Positions 1 to 6,283 of a stretch of 8,453 nt of DNA are shown one piece after another. The DNA comes from JANQRV01 sp964533785 (GTDB lineage Bacteria; Bacteroidota; Bacteroidia; Chitinophagales; Saprospiraceae). Every line of letters begins with the position of its first letter. Position 1 is the stretch's first letter. The position numbers and the translations under genes were made by a program. The stretch spans positions 1 through 8,453 of the forward strand of contig CAZHNG010000299.1 in NCBI GenBank assembly GCA_964533785.1, written 5' to 3'. The notes under the pieces were generated by a model. It saw nothing but the letters and a program-made list of their open reading frames with translations. It was not told where the DNA came from and did not search any database.

Positions 1-325
1 CTGCCAATGGCAATTTCTGCGGGACTAGGCAAATTCAATCCCTCTGTCTTCGCTATAGCTACGACAGACAGGTCCGGGGAATTTGCCGGGCAGCCCGCGG
101 TGTGGGATAGAGAGAAGAGTAGGAAATCGCGTGTGCTAATATTCACTTCATTGGAAAAACTTTTGATCATTTTAACTGCATGTAGCGCAATTACTGGTTT
201 TGCTCATTTGAACAGTTGCTTTTCATTTCGTTAATATTTGTTTGTCTTTTTAAAATTTAAATAAAATTGCGTGTATATAGATTAGCAGAGTCAGGTGGGC
301 AGGCAGGTTTAATCTGGCGCCTTTC
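1..325. other. Non-coding region with an inverted repeat and AT-rich spacer
   Basis: I see no supportable gene here. A plus-strand open frame of about 75 codons (7-234) has no recognisable domain and runs through a palindromic repeat, so I treat it as spurious. The first ~120 bases are GC-rich and form a long imperfect inverted repeat (listed separately). Bases ~235-290 are very AT-rich. Bases ~283-310 contain GGCAGG-type short direct repeats just downstream of the cyclase stop on the minus strand. No clear hairpin-plus-T-run terminator is visible for the cyclase. Confidence 0.6.
19..98. repeat. Imperfect ~80-nt inverted repeat, possible REP/MITE-like element
   Basis: The arm segment GGCAAATTC at 28-36 is matched by its exact reverse complement GAATTTGCC at 79-87. 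Outside it, GCGGG at 19-23 matches CCCGC at 94-98. Inside it, TGTC at 45-48 faces GACA at 63-66 around the self-palindrome GCTATAGC at 52-59. The outer pairs share a centre near 57.5-58.5 and the inner ones near 55.5, so this is a long hairpin with small bulges. A second compact hairpin, CGGGCAGCCCG, lies in the right arm at 87-97. It is GC-rich against an AT-rich spacer, which fits an interspersed palindromic repeat. Copy number elsewhere in the genome is unknown. Confidence 0.55.
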
Positions 326-1015
326 TTAAACGGTATACAATACCACCTTTTGCTCCTTTCCTCTCAAAAAGATATCCCCCATCTTTTTGGGGAGATACGT
401 ATCAGGGGAAAGATTCAAATGATCTATCAAATACTTTGAAAGTAAAATATTTACTCCTAGTTCATTACACTTGGACTGTATGCGGGCAGTCGTATTTAAA
501 ACATCACCTGAAAACGCAATATCTCTTTTTACGACTCCTATTTCTCCAGCCATGACGTATCCATAATGCAGACCGGCCTTAAACTCTGGTGTAATACCGT
601 ATTTTGCTTTGAAATAGGATCCTTTTTGCTTTAGAATAGATTGGATTTCGAAAAAGCACTTGATGCAATTAGCATCTTTCATTCCTTTCTCCATCTTCCA
701 ACTGATGACAATTTCATCGCCTACGTACTGGTAAATTTCGCCCATGGTATTCAAAATACCATCCGTAGCGTACTTAAAAACATCATTCAAAAAACTAAAA
801 TACTGCTCCTCCCCTAACTTTTCCGCAATCGTAGTGGAAGAACGTAAATCCAGGAACATAAATATCCGCTTCTCTCTTTTAGGATGAAAATACTTTCCTA
901 GCAAAAACTCCAGGAAAACGCCCGGACCGTATTTATCATTGACCAACAACAAGATCAAAGTACCCACCACAATACACAACCAAAACACAAAATTTACAAG
1001 CTGATTGACATTCAA
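326..1015 (-). CDS. Cyclase catalytic half (fourth helix + class III cyclase domain)
   Basis: This is the open part after the TGA, 229 residues if initiated at TTG 1015. Residues ~5-25 form a membrane helix. The cyclase domain covers ~48-229, with metal aspartates D56 and D100, base-contact D171, and N174 and R178 for the transition state. The position that is usually a substrate-binding lysine, four residues before the second metal Asp, is Gln here (IYQYVGD), so base preference cannot be read confidently. No in-frame ATG exists until deep inside the domain (MFLDL, residue 53). Separate translation would therefore need the TTG, which has only a weak GAAGAG upstream, or re-initiation after the TGA. 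I regard it as the second half of one gene rather than an independent protein. Confidence 0.6.
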   Translation of the reverse strand: MNVNQLVNFVFWLCIVVGTLILLLVNDKYGPGVFLEFLLGKYFHPKREKRIFMFLDLRSSTTIAEKLGEEQYFSFLNDVFKYATDGILNTMGEIYQYVGDEIVISWKMEKGMKDANCIKCFFEIQSILKQKGSYFKAKYGITPEFKAGLHYGYVMAGEIGVVKRDIAFSGDVLNTTARIQSKCNELGVNILLSKYLIDHLNLSPDTYLPKKMGDIFLRGKEQKVVLYTV

Positions 1016-1039
1016 CAGCTCTTCAAAAACAATTGAAAA

Positions 1040-1042
1040 TCA
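1040..1042 (-). other. In-frame TGA interrupting the cyclase gene
   Basis: On the minus strand the frame reads ACT GAA TGA TTT TCA, falling between helix 3 and helix 4. Both sides stay in the same frame, so a single base substitution is enough to explain it. The gene stops I checked in this window (326, 1473, 4564, 4715 and the kinase) are all TAA, and tryptophan is encoded by TGG. Reassignment of TGA is therefore not supported. Confidence 0.8.
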
Positions 1043-1420
1043 TTCAGTAGAGAAAAAGGGGAGATTTGTTTCCTGAAAATGAAAATAAGAACTGGAAACT
1101 ACCGCAACAATAAAATAGATGATGCAATAAGAATAAAAAATATTAAAAAGCGCAGTAGCATAATTTTTACTGCGCAACCACCCTTCCCACAGAAAAACCA
1201 CACCACCCCCGCCAATCAGACCGGCAACCACACCGGTAAGAAGGCTCCCGCGAAAATAGATATAGGGTACGTAGCCTTCTAATTCACAATTGAGTTGAGT
1301 AACCACTGCATAGCCAATAGCAAATTGAAATAATGCAACGATGATCCACGCAATGGTAATCCAAAAGATCTTTACGAACTTGCTTTTTAATTTGTTAGAG
1401 ATCAAAAATTTCAATTTCAT
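1040..1420 (-). CDS. N-terminal membrane half of the interrupted cyclase
   Basis: This is a 126-residue open frame from ATG 1420 to TGA 1040-1042. A basic N-terminus (KLKFLISNKLKSK) precedes three hydrophobic helices at ~17-40, ~58-78 (with a GLIGGGGVV glycine-rich stretch) and ~89-110. It has no catalytic residues, so on its own it would be an inactive membrane peptide. It is in the same frame as the downstream cyclase domain, separated only by the TGA and eight further codons. This supports one original gene. Confidence 0.6.
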   Translation of the reverse strand: MKLKFLISNKLKSKFVKIFWITIAWIIVALFQFAIGYAVVTQLNCELEGYVPYIYFRGSLLTGVVAGLIGGGGVVFLWEGWLRSKNYATALFNIFYSYCIIYFIVAVVSSSYFHFQETNLPFFSTE

Positions 1421-1472
1421 AAGTAAACTCTAGTCATAACTACCCGTACTTTCTCAAGCTCCCCTATCCCCT

Positions 1473-4400
1473 TTACCACGGCTGTTGCTTCGTTAATATA
1501 TCCCCGATTAATTCCTCCGGGATCTCATTTCTCCATACTTTTATCGTATTATCTTCACTACCGGTAATAATATATTTTCCGTTCTGACAGTAAGCAGCCG
1601 ACCTTATTGATCCTTCATGACTGATGATATTTGGATCTTCCTGGAAGATATAACGGTCTTCCTTAATCCTTTTCCGTTTCCACAGTTTCACCTTCTGATC
1701 AGCACTCGCCGTTAAAAACTCTGTTAATTCCCCTGATACTTCATCCATATGGATAGCTACTGAAGTAACATCAGAAGCATGCGCCGCGTACAGATTTTCG
1801 ATTTCGTTCAAATCTCTCAGTGGAAATCTCTTATAACCCTCCTTATCAGTATTCCATTCCCATAGAATGGCCGTATTATCATAGCTTCCGGTAAGAATAT
1901 ACCGCCCTTTTGGTGAAACGGCTATAGATGATATCCTCGAGCCATGTCCTTGCAAAGAATCAATTACAAAAGTATCACCGTAAAGACAATCCCAGATATA
2001 GACGTTGCCGTTCTCACATCCCGTCAAAACCAGTTGTTTAGAACTATCCTGATAACTTTGCATAAATTGAACCACATTAACTCCGGTGCGCTGAGGCCAT
2101 TCGTGATTAAGAACAAGGTGTTCATTAAGATCACTGCGGCTTCTCAACAAAGCCATATTGATGGTCGACCGACTTCCCCGATCTTGATTTCTACTTATCT
2201 TTTTATTACCGATCAATACCCATTCATCTGAAATACTTACATCAGCGATACCGTCCGTTTGCGGAATGCCGTAACCAGCAGAACGATAATCTTCTACTTT
2301 TTCTCCCGTTTCGACCGATTCTACCGTGACCAGGTTATTTTCCGAAGCCACTGCGATGAAGTTTTTTCCATCTTTACGGCAAAATGCTAAGTTTACGATA
2401 TCCCCCGCATTATCGCGGCCTCGCCTGATCTTTTGCTGTCTTACAACGGGTGGTTCTGTACTTTCAAAATCCCACAGGTAATAATTTCCCGGGTCTGCGA
2501 AATAACTAAAAGCAACCAAATTCAAATTAGTATCGGGAGCAACGGCCATGGTGCGAAGCCGACCTTCTAACCGAAGCGCTTTCTCCGCAGTATTCCCAAA
2601 GAACCAATAACGGACTTCCCCGTTCTCATCACTGGTATAAATAAAATGTCCGGGTAAAAAACCAACACTATGAATAGGATATAAATGTCCGATGAAACGC
2701 TTGATAATACGGCCTTTCCTATCCCAAAGAATAGCCGATTTATCCATGCTTCCCGTCAGGATATATTCGCCGTCCTCAGAAAAAGCTACATCGGTAATTA
2801 ATGCTTCATGCCCCCTGAATTCCTGGTAAACCTGTGGCCGGCTCTTTCTCCAAAGTTTACCGACTTCCCCTTCAAAAGCTGCGAAAATAGATTTACCATC
2901 CGGTGCGTAGGAAAGGGCGGAAACAGCCTCTCCGTCTATATTATCAAAGACATCTTGTATGGTTTCGGGTGCGGCGCTCAAGGATACTTCGTAAATGATA
3001 TTGGACCGGTCTTTTACCATCAAAAACTCATCCGGATTAGCGGGGTTTATTTCCAGGTGTTTAATTTTTCGATTAAGACCTACCCGGAATATGGCTTGAT
3101 AACTATTTGTCGCGGGTACAGCGTTCAACCGGTACACGATACTATCCACCGCCATCAACATTTCATTTTCGGCCCTGGGCCGTAGTATTAGGGTTTCCTT
3201 CTCATTGAGCCAACTATTTAAAGGATAAGGAGGTAGGATCGTTATCCGGTCTTGTTTGGCGCCGGCACTATTTTTAAGCTCATTCCATTCGTATACGTTC
3301 ACTCCCTGGTGACCGGTCCATAGCACTTGTTCCCCATTTCTATTGAACAAGGCCATATCTGTGATGGGTTTATCAGAAGTGAAGAGCCAATCCCCTTTGT
3401 AAGTTTTTCTGGTTGAATTAGGATCAGTATCAATATATTGAGCATAGATATGTGGTGATCCTTTAAAAGCGGTCAGATAAAATGCCGATGCTTTTGACAT
3501 GACCAATTGGATAGCACCGTCTTTAATAAAATCAGCGATCTGGCTACTAATTGGAATCGTGTCGATCTTTTGGGAAAAAGGAGTAGTGGCATAAGCTTGT
3601 GTAAGGTCACGACTGATAAAAGAAGGATCACTGAGGTTTTCCTGGATAGGCTCCTCTTGCTCTTCCAAATGAAATTGATCAATAATCCATTTGGCAAAAG
3701 GATCCAAAGGTGTTGAGCGTGTAGTATCTCTTCTGGCATTTGCTAACCGCAAGCTGTCCAAAGTTTGCCAGGCTTGAGTAGGGTCCGTACGGCTTTGTCT
3801 CAATGCTTCGGTAGTCAACACCAAAGCTTTTCCCGAAGATTTGGCAACATTCAAAGATTTGGCAACCGATTGCTCTGCGGCCATTCGTTGAGCCCATTGT
3901 ACCCCCGAAACAATGCCGAATATACCAAGGATAATTACCAGGGAAATAAGGATAAATAAATTCCTGCGGCGGCGAAATTCACGTCTCCCCGCCGCTTTCT
4001 TACAATCTTCAACAAAGCTCCACTCCTCTTCCGACAATCGACCGCTATCCAGCAAGGGGGCTTCGTACTTTTTTACTTCTTCGAGTACATATCTACTTAG
4101 GTAGGCATTTTTATCTTTTTCATAATTGAAATATCCGTTTTTAACCACTTTTACGATCTCAATGAGTGCTGCCGTTTCATCATCTCGTTGGCGAGCCAGG
4201 TGTTTCGCCAGGGTATCGTGCGTCAATTCGTACATATCAGCTTCATAATCCTGGACAATACGAGCCTGTTTGAGATTTTCCAGGATAAAGCCTACAAGTT
4301 CGGAAGGATATCCGGGTAAATCTAATTGATCCCGGGAGCGCGGCTGCCGCGTATCCTCTTCGGTAACAAAATTACTTAAGATCTTCAAAACAGCACCTTC

Positions 4401-4559
4401 GGGCACTTTATCAGTACCGAATTTTGCCTTGGCATCTTCGGTAAGCAAATGAATACGCGAATCCATAAATTCAGCCAGTACCTGCCCGATATCAGGGGTA
4501 TTATCGACCAATTGAGGGGTAAAAGTTGCAAGAGGTAGTTTAGTGTTTGTGTTGTCCAT
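1473..4559 (-). CDS. STAND NTPase C-terminal part: winged-helix-like region, membrane helix, WD40 repeats (N-terminus lost)
   Basis: The product has 1028 residues if it starts at ATG 4559. The frame is open up to 4655, but that extra N-terminal stretch is an out-of-frame reading of the STAND fragment upstream, so I prefer ATG 4559. Residues ~10-30 (FTPQLVDNTPDIGQVLAEF) continue the STAND sensor/arm region. Residues ~45-180 resemble the winged-helix and arm part, including the YELTHDTLA motif typical of STAND proteins with WD40 tails. An Arg-rich stretch (RRRR, ~196-199) precedes one membrane helix at ~200-219. A helical linker follows, then WD40 repeats. Clear ones are at ~580-613, 623-653, 868-901, 925-959 and 979-1010 (GH...DG..ILTGS.D....LW pattern), with weaker ones at ~398-425, 541-570 and 828-856. 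WD40 propellers usually sense or bind partners. There is no P-loop in this frame, so the ATPase switch is missing. The stop is TAA, 52 bp before the cyclase ATG. Confidence 0.85.
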   Translation of the reverse strand: MDNTNTKLPLATFTPQLVDNTPDIGQVLAEFMDSRIHLLTEDAKAKFGTDKVPEGAVLKILSNFVTEEDTRQPRSRDQLDLPGYPSELVGFILENLKQARIVQDYEADMYELTHDTLAKHLARQRDDETAALIEIVKVVKNGYFNYEKDKNAYLSRYVLEEVKKYEAPLLDSGRLSEEEWSFVEDCKKAAGRREFRRRRNLFILISLVIILGIFGIVSGVQWAQRMAAEQSVAKSLNVAKSSGKALVLTTEALRQSRTDPTQAWQTLDSLRLANARRDTTRSTPLDPFAKWIIDQFHLEEQEEPIQENLSDPSFISRDLTQAYATTPFSQKIDTIPISSQIADFIKDGAIQLVMSKASAFYLTAFKGSPHIYAQYIDTDPNSTRKTYKGDWLFTSDKPITDMALFNRNGEQVLWTGHQGVNVYEWNELKNSAGAKQDRITILPPYPLNSWLNEKETLILRPRAENEMLMAVDSIVYRLNAVPATNSYQAIFRVGLNRKIKHLEINPANPDEFLMVKDRSNIIYEVSLSAAPETIQDVFDNIDGEAVSALSYAPDGKSIFAAFEGEVGKLWRKSRPQVYQEFRGHEALITDVAFSEDGEYILTGSMDKSAILWDRKGRIIKRFIGHLYPIHSVGFLPGHFIYTSDENGEVRYWFFGNTAEKALRLEGRLRTMAVAPDTNLNLVAFSYFADPGNYYLWDFESTEPPVVRQQKIRRGRDNAGDIVNLAFCRKDGKNFIAVASENNLVTVESVETGEKVEDYRSAGYGIPQTDGIADVSISDEWVLIGNKKISRNQDRGSRSTINMALLRSRSDLNEHLVLNHEWPQRTGVNVVQFMQSYQDSSKQLVLTGCENGNVYIWDCLYGDTFVIDSLQGHGSRISSIAVSPKGRYILTGSYDNTAILWEWNTDKEGYKRFPLRDLNEIENLYAAHASDVTSVAIHMDEVSGELTEFLTASADQKVKLWKRKRIKEDRYIFQEDPNIISHEGSIRSAAYCQNGKYIITGSEDNTIKVWRNEIPEELIGDILTKQQPW

Positions 4560-4563
4560 AGTG

Positions 4564-4568
4564 TTAAT
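4564..4568 (-). other. Single-base frameshift within the STAND gene
   Basis: On the minus strand the sequence reads CCC GAT TAA CACT ATG. Dropping one T gives CCC GAT AAC ACT ATG (Pro-Asp-Asn-Thr-Met), joining the LDKLFHKAKPD frame to the MDNTNTKL frame without any other change. The expected STAND order (LQIYLDKLF, then FTP.LV) is then restored. This points to a one-base insertion, biological or technical. Confidence 0.7.
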
Positions 4569-4773
4569 CGGGTTTAGCTTTGTGAAAGAGCTTATCCAGA
4601 TATATTTGGAGGTTTGCCAGTTGCACTCCCGTACTTCCCTTCGATATTTTGGCAATTATTTTTTCGGCTGTTTCAACGGGTTGCTCTATTTCAATACCGT
4701 GTTCATCACAGGTTTTAAGGATCACCTCCTGCACATTGAGCGGACTCATACGCTCTACACGCAGGCGCTGCAT
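4564..4773 (-). pseudogene. Fragment of STAND NTPase (post-ATPase helical region), frame-disrupted
   Basis: This is a 69-codon open frame ending in TAA at 4564-4566. Its RLRVERMSPLNVQEVI segment and the later GVQLANLQIYLDKLFHKA segment are characteristic of the helical region just after the P-loop ATPase core of STAND proteins. In intact relatives this runs straight into the FTP.LV segment found at the start of the next frame. The ATG at 4773 overlaps the end of the CHAT frame, and a TAG sits three codons further upstream (4780-4782), so the normal N-terminal ~200-250 residues with Walker A and B are absent. It is not a plausible stand-alone protein. It is the middle piece of one STAND-WD40 gene, cut on the left by a deletion and on the right by a one-base frameshift. 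Confidence 0.75.
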
Positions 4774-6049
4774 TGGCTTCTACCTCTTGTTGCATTTCCA
4801 GCATAAAATCAAGGGCGGTCTTAAACTCGGCATCTTGCTCAAAAGTCTCCAGCAGCGCCCCCATCTCACTTAGAAAAAAATCTTCCGGTGGGGACTGAAA
4901 GCAACCTTGTGCAGCAAAGAAATTTATCAAGGTTTGAATCAAAGCAGCATAATCGTAGGTACCGGCATTTTCCTTAAGCAGGAAAGACTTCAACGTTTCT
5001 AAAATTTCGGCGGGAATTTCAAGCTCTGCATTTTTAAATTTTAAGTGCCAGAGTTCGGCCAATTGGGCAGCAATGATAAATTCCACCAAAGTGATATAGG
5101 TACGCATCAACTGTCGGAGGCGGGGTACGCCGATCTTGTCCAGTTCATTGCTCTGCACCCCCAACGAAAACAATTTGCGAATTTGTTCACCGATAGGCGC
5201 AGGAAGGCAATCAATGATTTGGCGATTGAGTAAACGTTCGTCCACCTCCTCTTCTTCCTCCAGTTTAGAAAGGTAATAATCCAGGTCTCTGCTGAAAGGG
5301 CGCAATGCGTTTAACAAGACTTTTACCAGGTGGGTATTAACCGGCGCTTTATTAAAATTAAATTGGTCCGCCGCCTGTCGAATGATAATCTCCTTTTTTA
5401 GCGAAGATTCCATTGGCAACTTCCAGTCGAGCGCAGTAGCATCATTAAAAAACAATCCCCAGGAAAAAATGGGATCGGCCTCTGTTTGCTCATCCGTCAT
5501 CCATCCGGCTGCGCGGGTGCTATTGATGCCTTGATAGCCCTGAGCTTTATCTTTTTGAGATTGAACAAACCCGGTAGCCATTTCAAAGGCTTCCTTGATC
5601 GAATGACGTTTGTATAGCGCGTTGTAAAAATGAGCAGCAAATTCGGCAGCAGTATCATCTTCGATCGGGCAGGCAGTGGCGATGACTACGGGTATACCCA
5701 GTTCAAGTAAGGTATTTACCTGGGCTTCCGTCGAACATCCGTTTAAAAATACCAACTGCAATTGCTTCTGCCCTTTCAACAGTTGGGCAACACCTTGTGC
5801 ATCAGCTTCCTGGTCGGTAAGGATTAACGCTTCACTATTGGCATGGCCGCCATAATGAAAAATAACGACCCGGTCCTTGAATTCAATCAAGTAACGCGTA
5901 ATGGTGGCAATGGTAGCAAAGGGGTCCGGATGTAATTGAAAAAACTGCCGGCTGGCACCTGGAGTCAGGGTCTCAATGATCTTTTCACTTTCCTTTTTCA
6001 GTAGCGGCAAAGGGGCTTCCTGGTTATTCGCAAAAGACAAAAAGACCAC
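4715..6049 (-). CDS. CHAT-domain caspase-like protease, C-terminally truncated
   Basis: The product has 444 residues from GTG 6049 to TAA 4715. Residues 1-~210 form a CHAT domain, a caspase/separase-like cysteine peptidase fold. It opens with VFLSFANN and contains the catalytic pair His69 (FHYGGHA) and Cys105 (FLNGCST), each at the end of a hydrophobic strand as expected. Residues ~215-425 are helical and include CLPAPIGEQIRKLF, a region I associate with Bacteroidota CHAT proteins encoded beside STAND-WD40 genes. From about residue 427 the reading is aberrant (PACRAYESAQ...), because the same DNA in another frame encodes STAND sequence. The native C-terminal part is therefore missing. Start choice: an in-frame TAA at 6065-6067 limits the 5' end, and no ATG exists between it and the GTG. 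An ATA five codons upstream of the GTG could be a lost ATG. By family the protein would be a cytoplasmic protease activated by its STAND partner, with unknown substrate. The fold and dyad are clear and the role is inferred. Confidence 0.8.
   Translation of the reverse strand: MVFLSFANNQEAPLPLLKKESEKIIETLTPGASRQFFQLHPDPFATIATITRYLIEFKDRVVIFHYGGHANSEALILTDQEADAQGVAQLLKGQKQLQLVFLNGCSTEAQVNTLLELGIPVVIATACPIEDDTAAEFAAHFYNALYKRHSIKEAFEMATGFVQSQKDKAQGYQGINSTRAAGWMTDEQTEADPIFSWGLFFNDATALDWKLPMESSLKKEIIIRQAADQFNFNKAPVNTHLVKVLLNALRPFSRDLDYYLSKLEEEEEVDERLLNRQIIDCLPAPIGEQIRKLFSLGVQSNELDKIGVPRLRQLMRTYITLVEFIIAAQLAELWHLKFKNAELEIPAEILETLKSFLLKENAGTYDYAALIQTLINFFAAQGCFQSPPEDFFLSEMGALLETFEQDAEFKTALDFMLEMQQEVEANAAPACRAYESAQCAGGDP
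4760..4785 (-). other. Putative deletion junction joining the CHAT gene to the STAND gene
   Basis: Upstream of this point on the minus strand the CHAT frame is normal (MQQEVEANA). Downstream, the coherent coding frame is that of STAND (RLRVERMSPLN), in a different phase. What should lie between them is the rest of the CHAT protein, the STAND start codon and the P-loop ATPase core with Walker A and B. No trace of these is present. The exact breakpoint cannot be fixed without an intact relative. Confidence 0.6.
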
Positions 6050-6283
6050 TGGATTTCTTATGGCTTAGGGTTGGGTTTTCGATGTGTTTTCTCAACGCTA
6101 CTGGTACGCAATTACAAGGTAAACAATAATCTTACATATTCAAAAGAGAAAATTATTTTCTAAATTAGAAGGATAAAATTTTATCTTTACAAAAGAGTTA
6201 TTATCGATGGACAAGTTTTGTCTGTTCCAATCCCAAATTCAGTTTTTCTGAAGCAAACACGCGCATACAATGCATATGCCTAT
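6050..6283. promoter_or_regulatory. Divergent intergenic region between CHAT cluster and histidine kinase
   Basis: These 234 bases, AT-rich in their right half, separate the two oppositely transcribed units and should hold both promoters. Plus-strand TATCTTTA at 6182-6189 resembles the Bacteroidota -7 element (TAnnTTTG) in 7 of 8 positions. It would start transcription near 6195, about 90 nt before the kinase ATG. No convincing -33 TTTG accompanies it. For the CHAT direction I found only weak matches. The octamer CAAAAGAG occurs twice (6141-6148 and 6190-6197), flanking a palindrome. Confidence 0.3.
6172..6185. promoter_or_regulatory. Perfect 14-bp palindrome GATAAAATTTTATC, possible operator
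   Basis: The sequence is its own reverse complement over all 14 bases. It overlaps the left part of the candidate kinase -7 element and lies between two CAAAAGAG copies. A dimeric regulator could bind here and affect both divergent units. AT-rich DNA yields short palindromes by chance, so function is unproven. Confidence 0.3.

Larger units (their letters stand above)
326..1420 (-). pseudogene. Membrane-anchored class III adenylate/guanylate cyclase, interrupted by in-frame TGA
   Basis: Read through one TGA (1040-1042), this is a continuous 364-codon frame starting at ATG 1420 and ending with TAA at 326. It has four membrane helices: about residues 17-40, 58-78 and 89-110 before the TGA, and one just after it. 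A C-terminal class III nucleotide cyclase catalytic domain follows, which would make cAMP or cGMP in the cytoplasm. The two metal-binding aspartates are present (FLDLRSST and YVGDE), as are the GDVLN base-contact region and the N/R transition-state pair (N..TAR). The total length and the four-helix-plus-cyclase plan match a Bacteroidota family I recognise, in which the linker between helices 3 and 4 is continuous. An in-frame TAG lies three codons upstream of ATG 1420, so the start is well bounded. It follows the WD40 gene by 52 bp on the same strand, so co-transcription is likely. Either it is a recent pseudogene or the TGA is a sequence error. The catalytic half is otherwise intact. Confidence 0.8.

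Noticed and set aside
7..234. Plus-strand open frame of about 75 codons
   Set aside because: No domain or membrane/signal logic. It runs through the long inverted repeat and lies in otherwise non-coding sequence.
1040..1042. TGA read as tryptophan (alternative genetic code)
   Set aside because: The long WD40 and kinase genes contain no other in-frame TGA and use TGG for Trp. A recoded genome would show many.
1944..3185. Plus-strand open frames of 95 and 125 codons inside the WD40 gene
   Set aside because: They are antisense shadows of a well-supported coding sequence with no recognisable domains.
4560..4655. Extended start of the WD40 gene at 4655
   Set aside because: The 32 extra residues come from DNA that encodes recognisable STAND sequence in another frame, so they are an out-of-frame reading.
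4560..4773. Programmed ribosomal frameshifting linking CHAT, STAND fragment and WD40 frames
   Set aside because: No slippery heptamer was seen at either site, and shifting would not replace the missing P-loop core. A deletion plus an indel explains it better.
6218..6283. TTG start of the kinase at 6218
   Set aside because: It would place 22 unrelated residues before a normal signal peptide that begins at ATG 6284.
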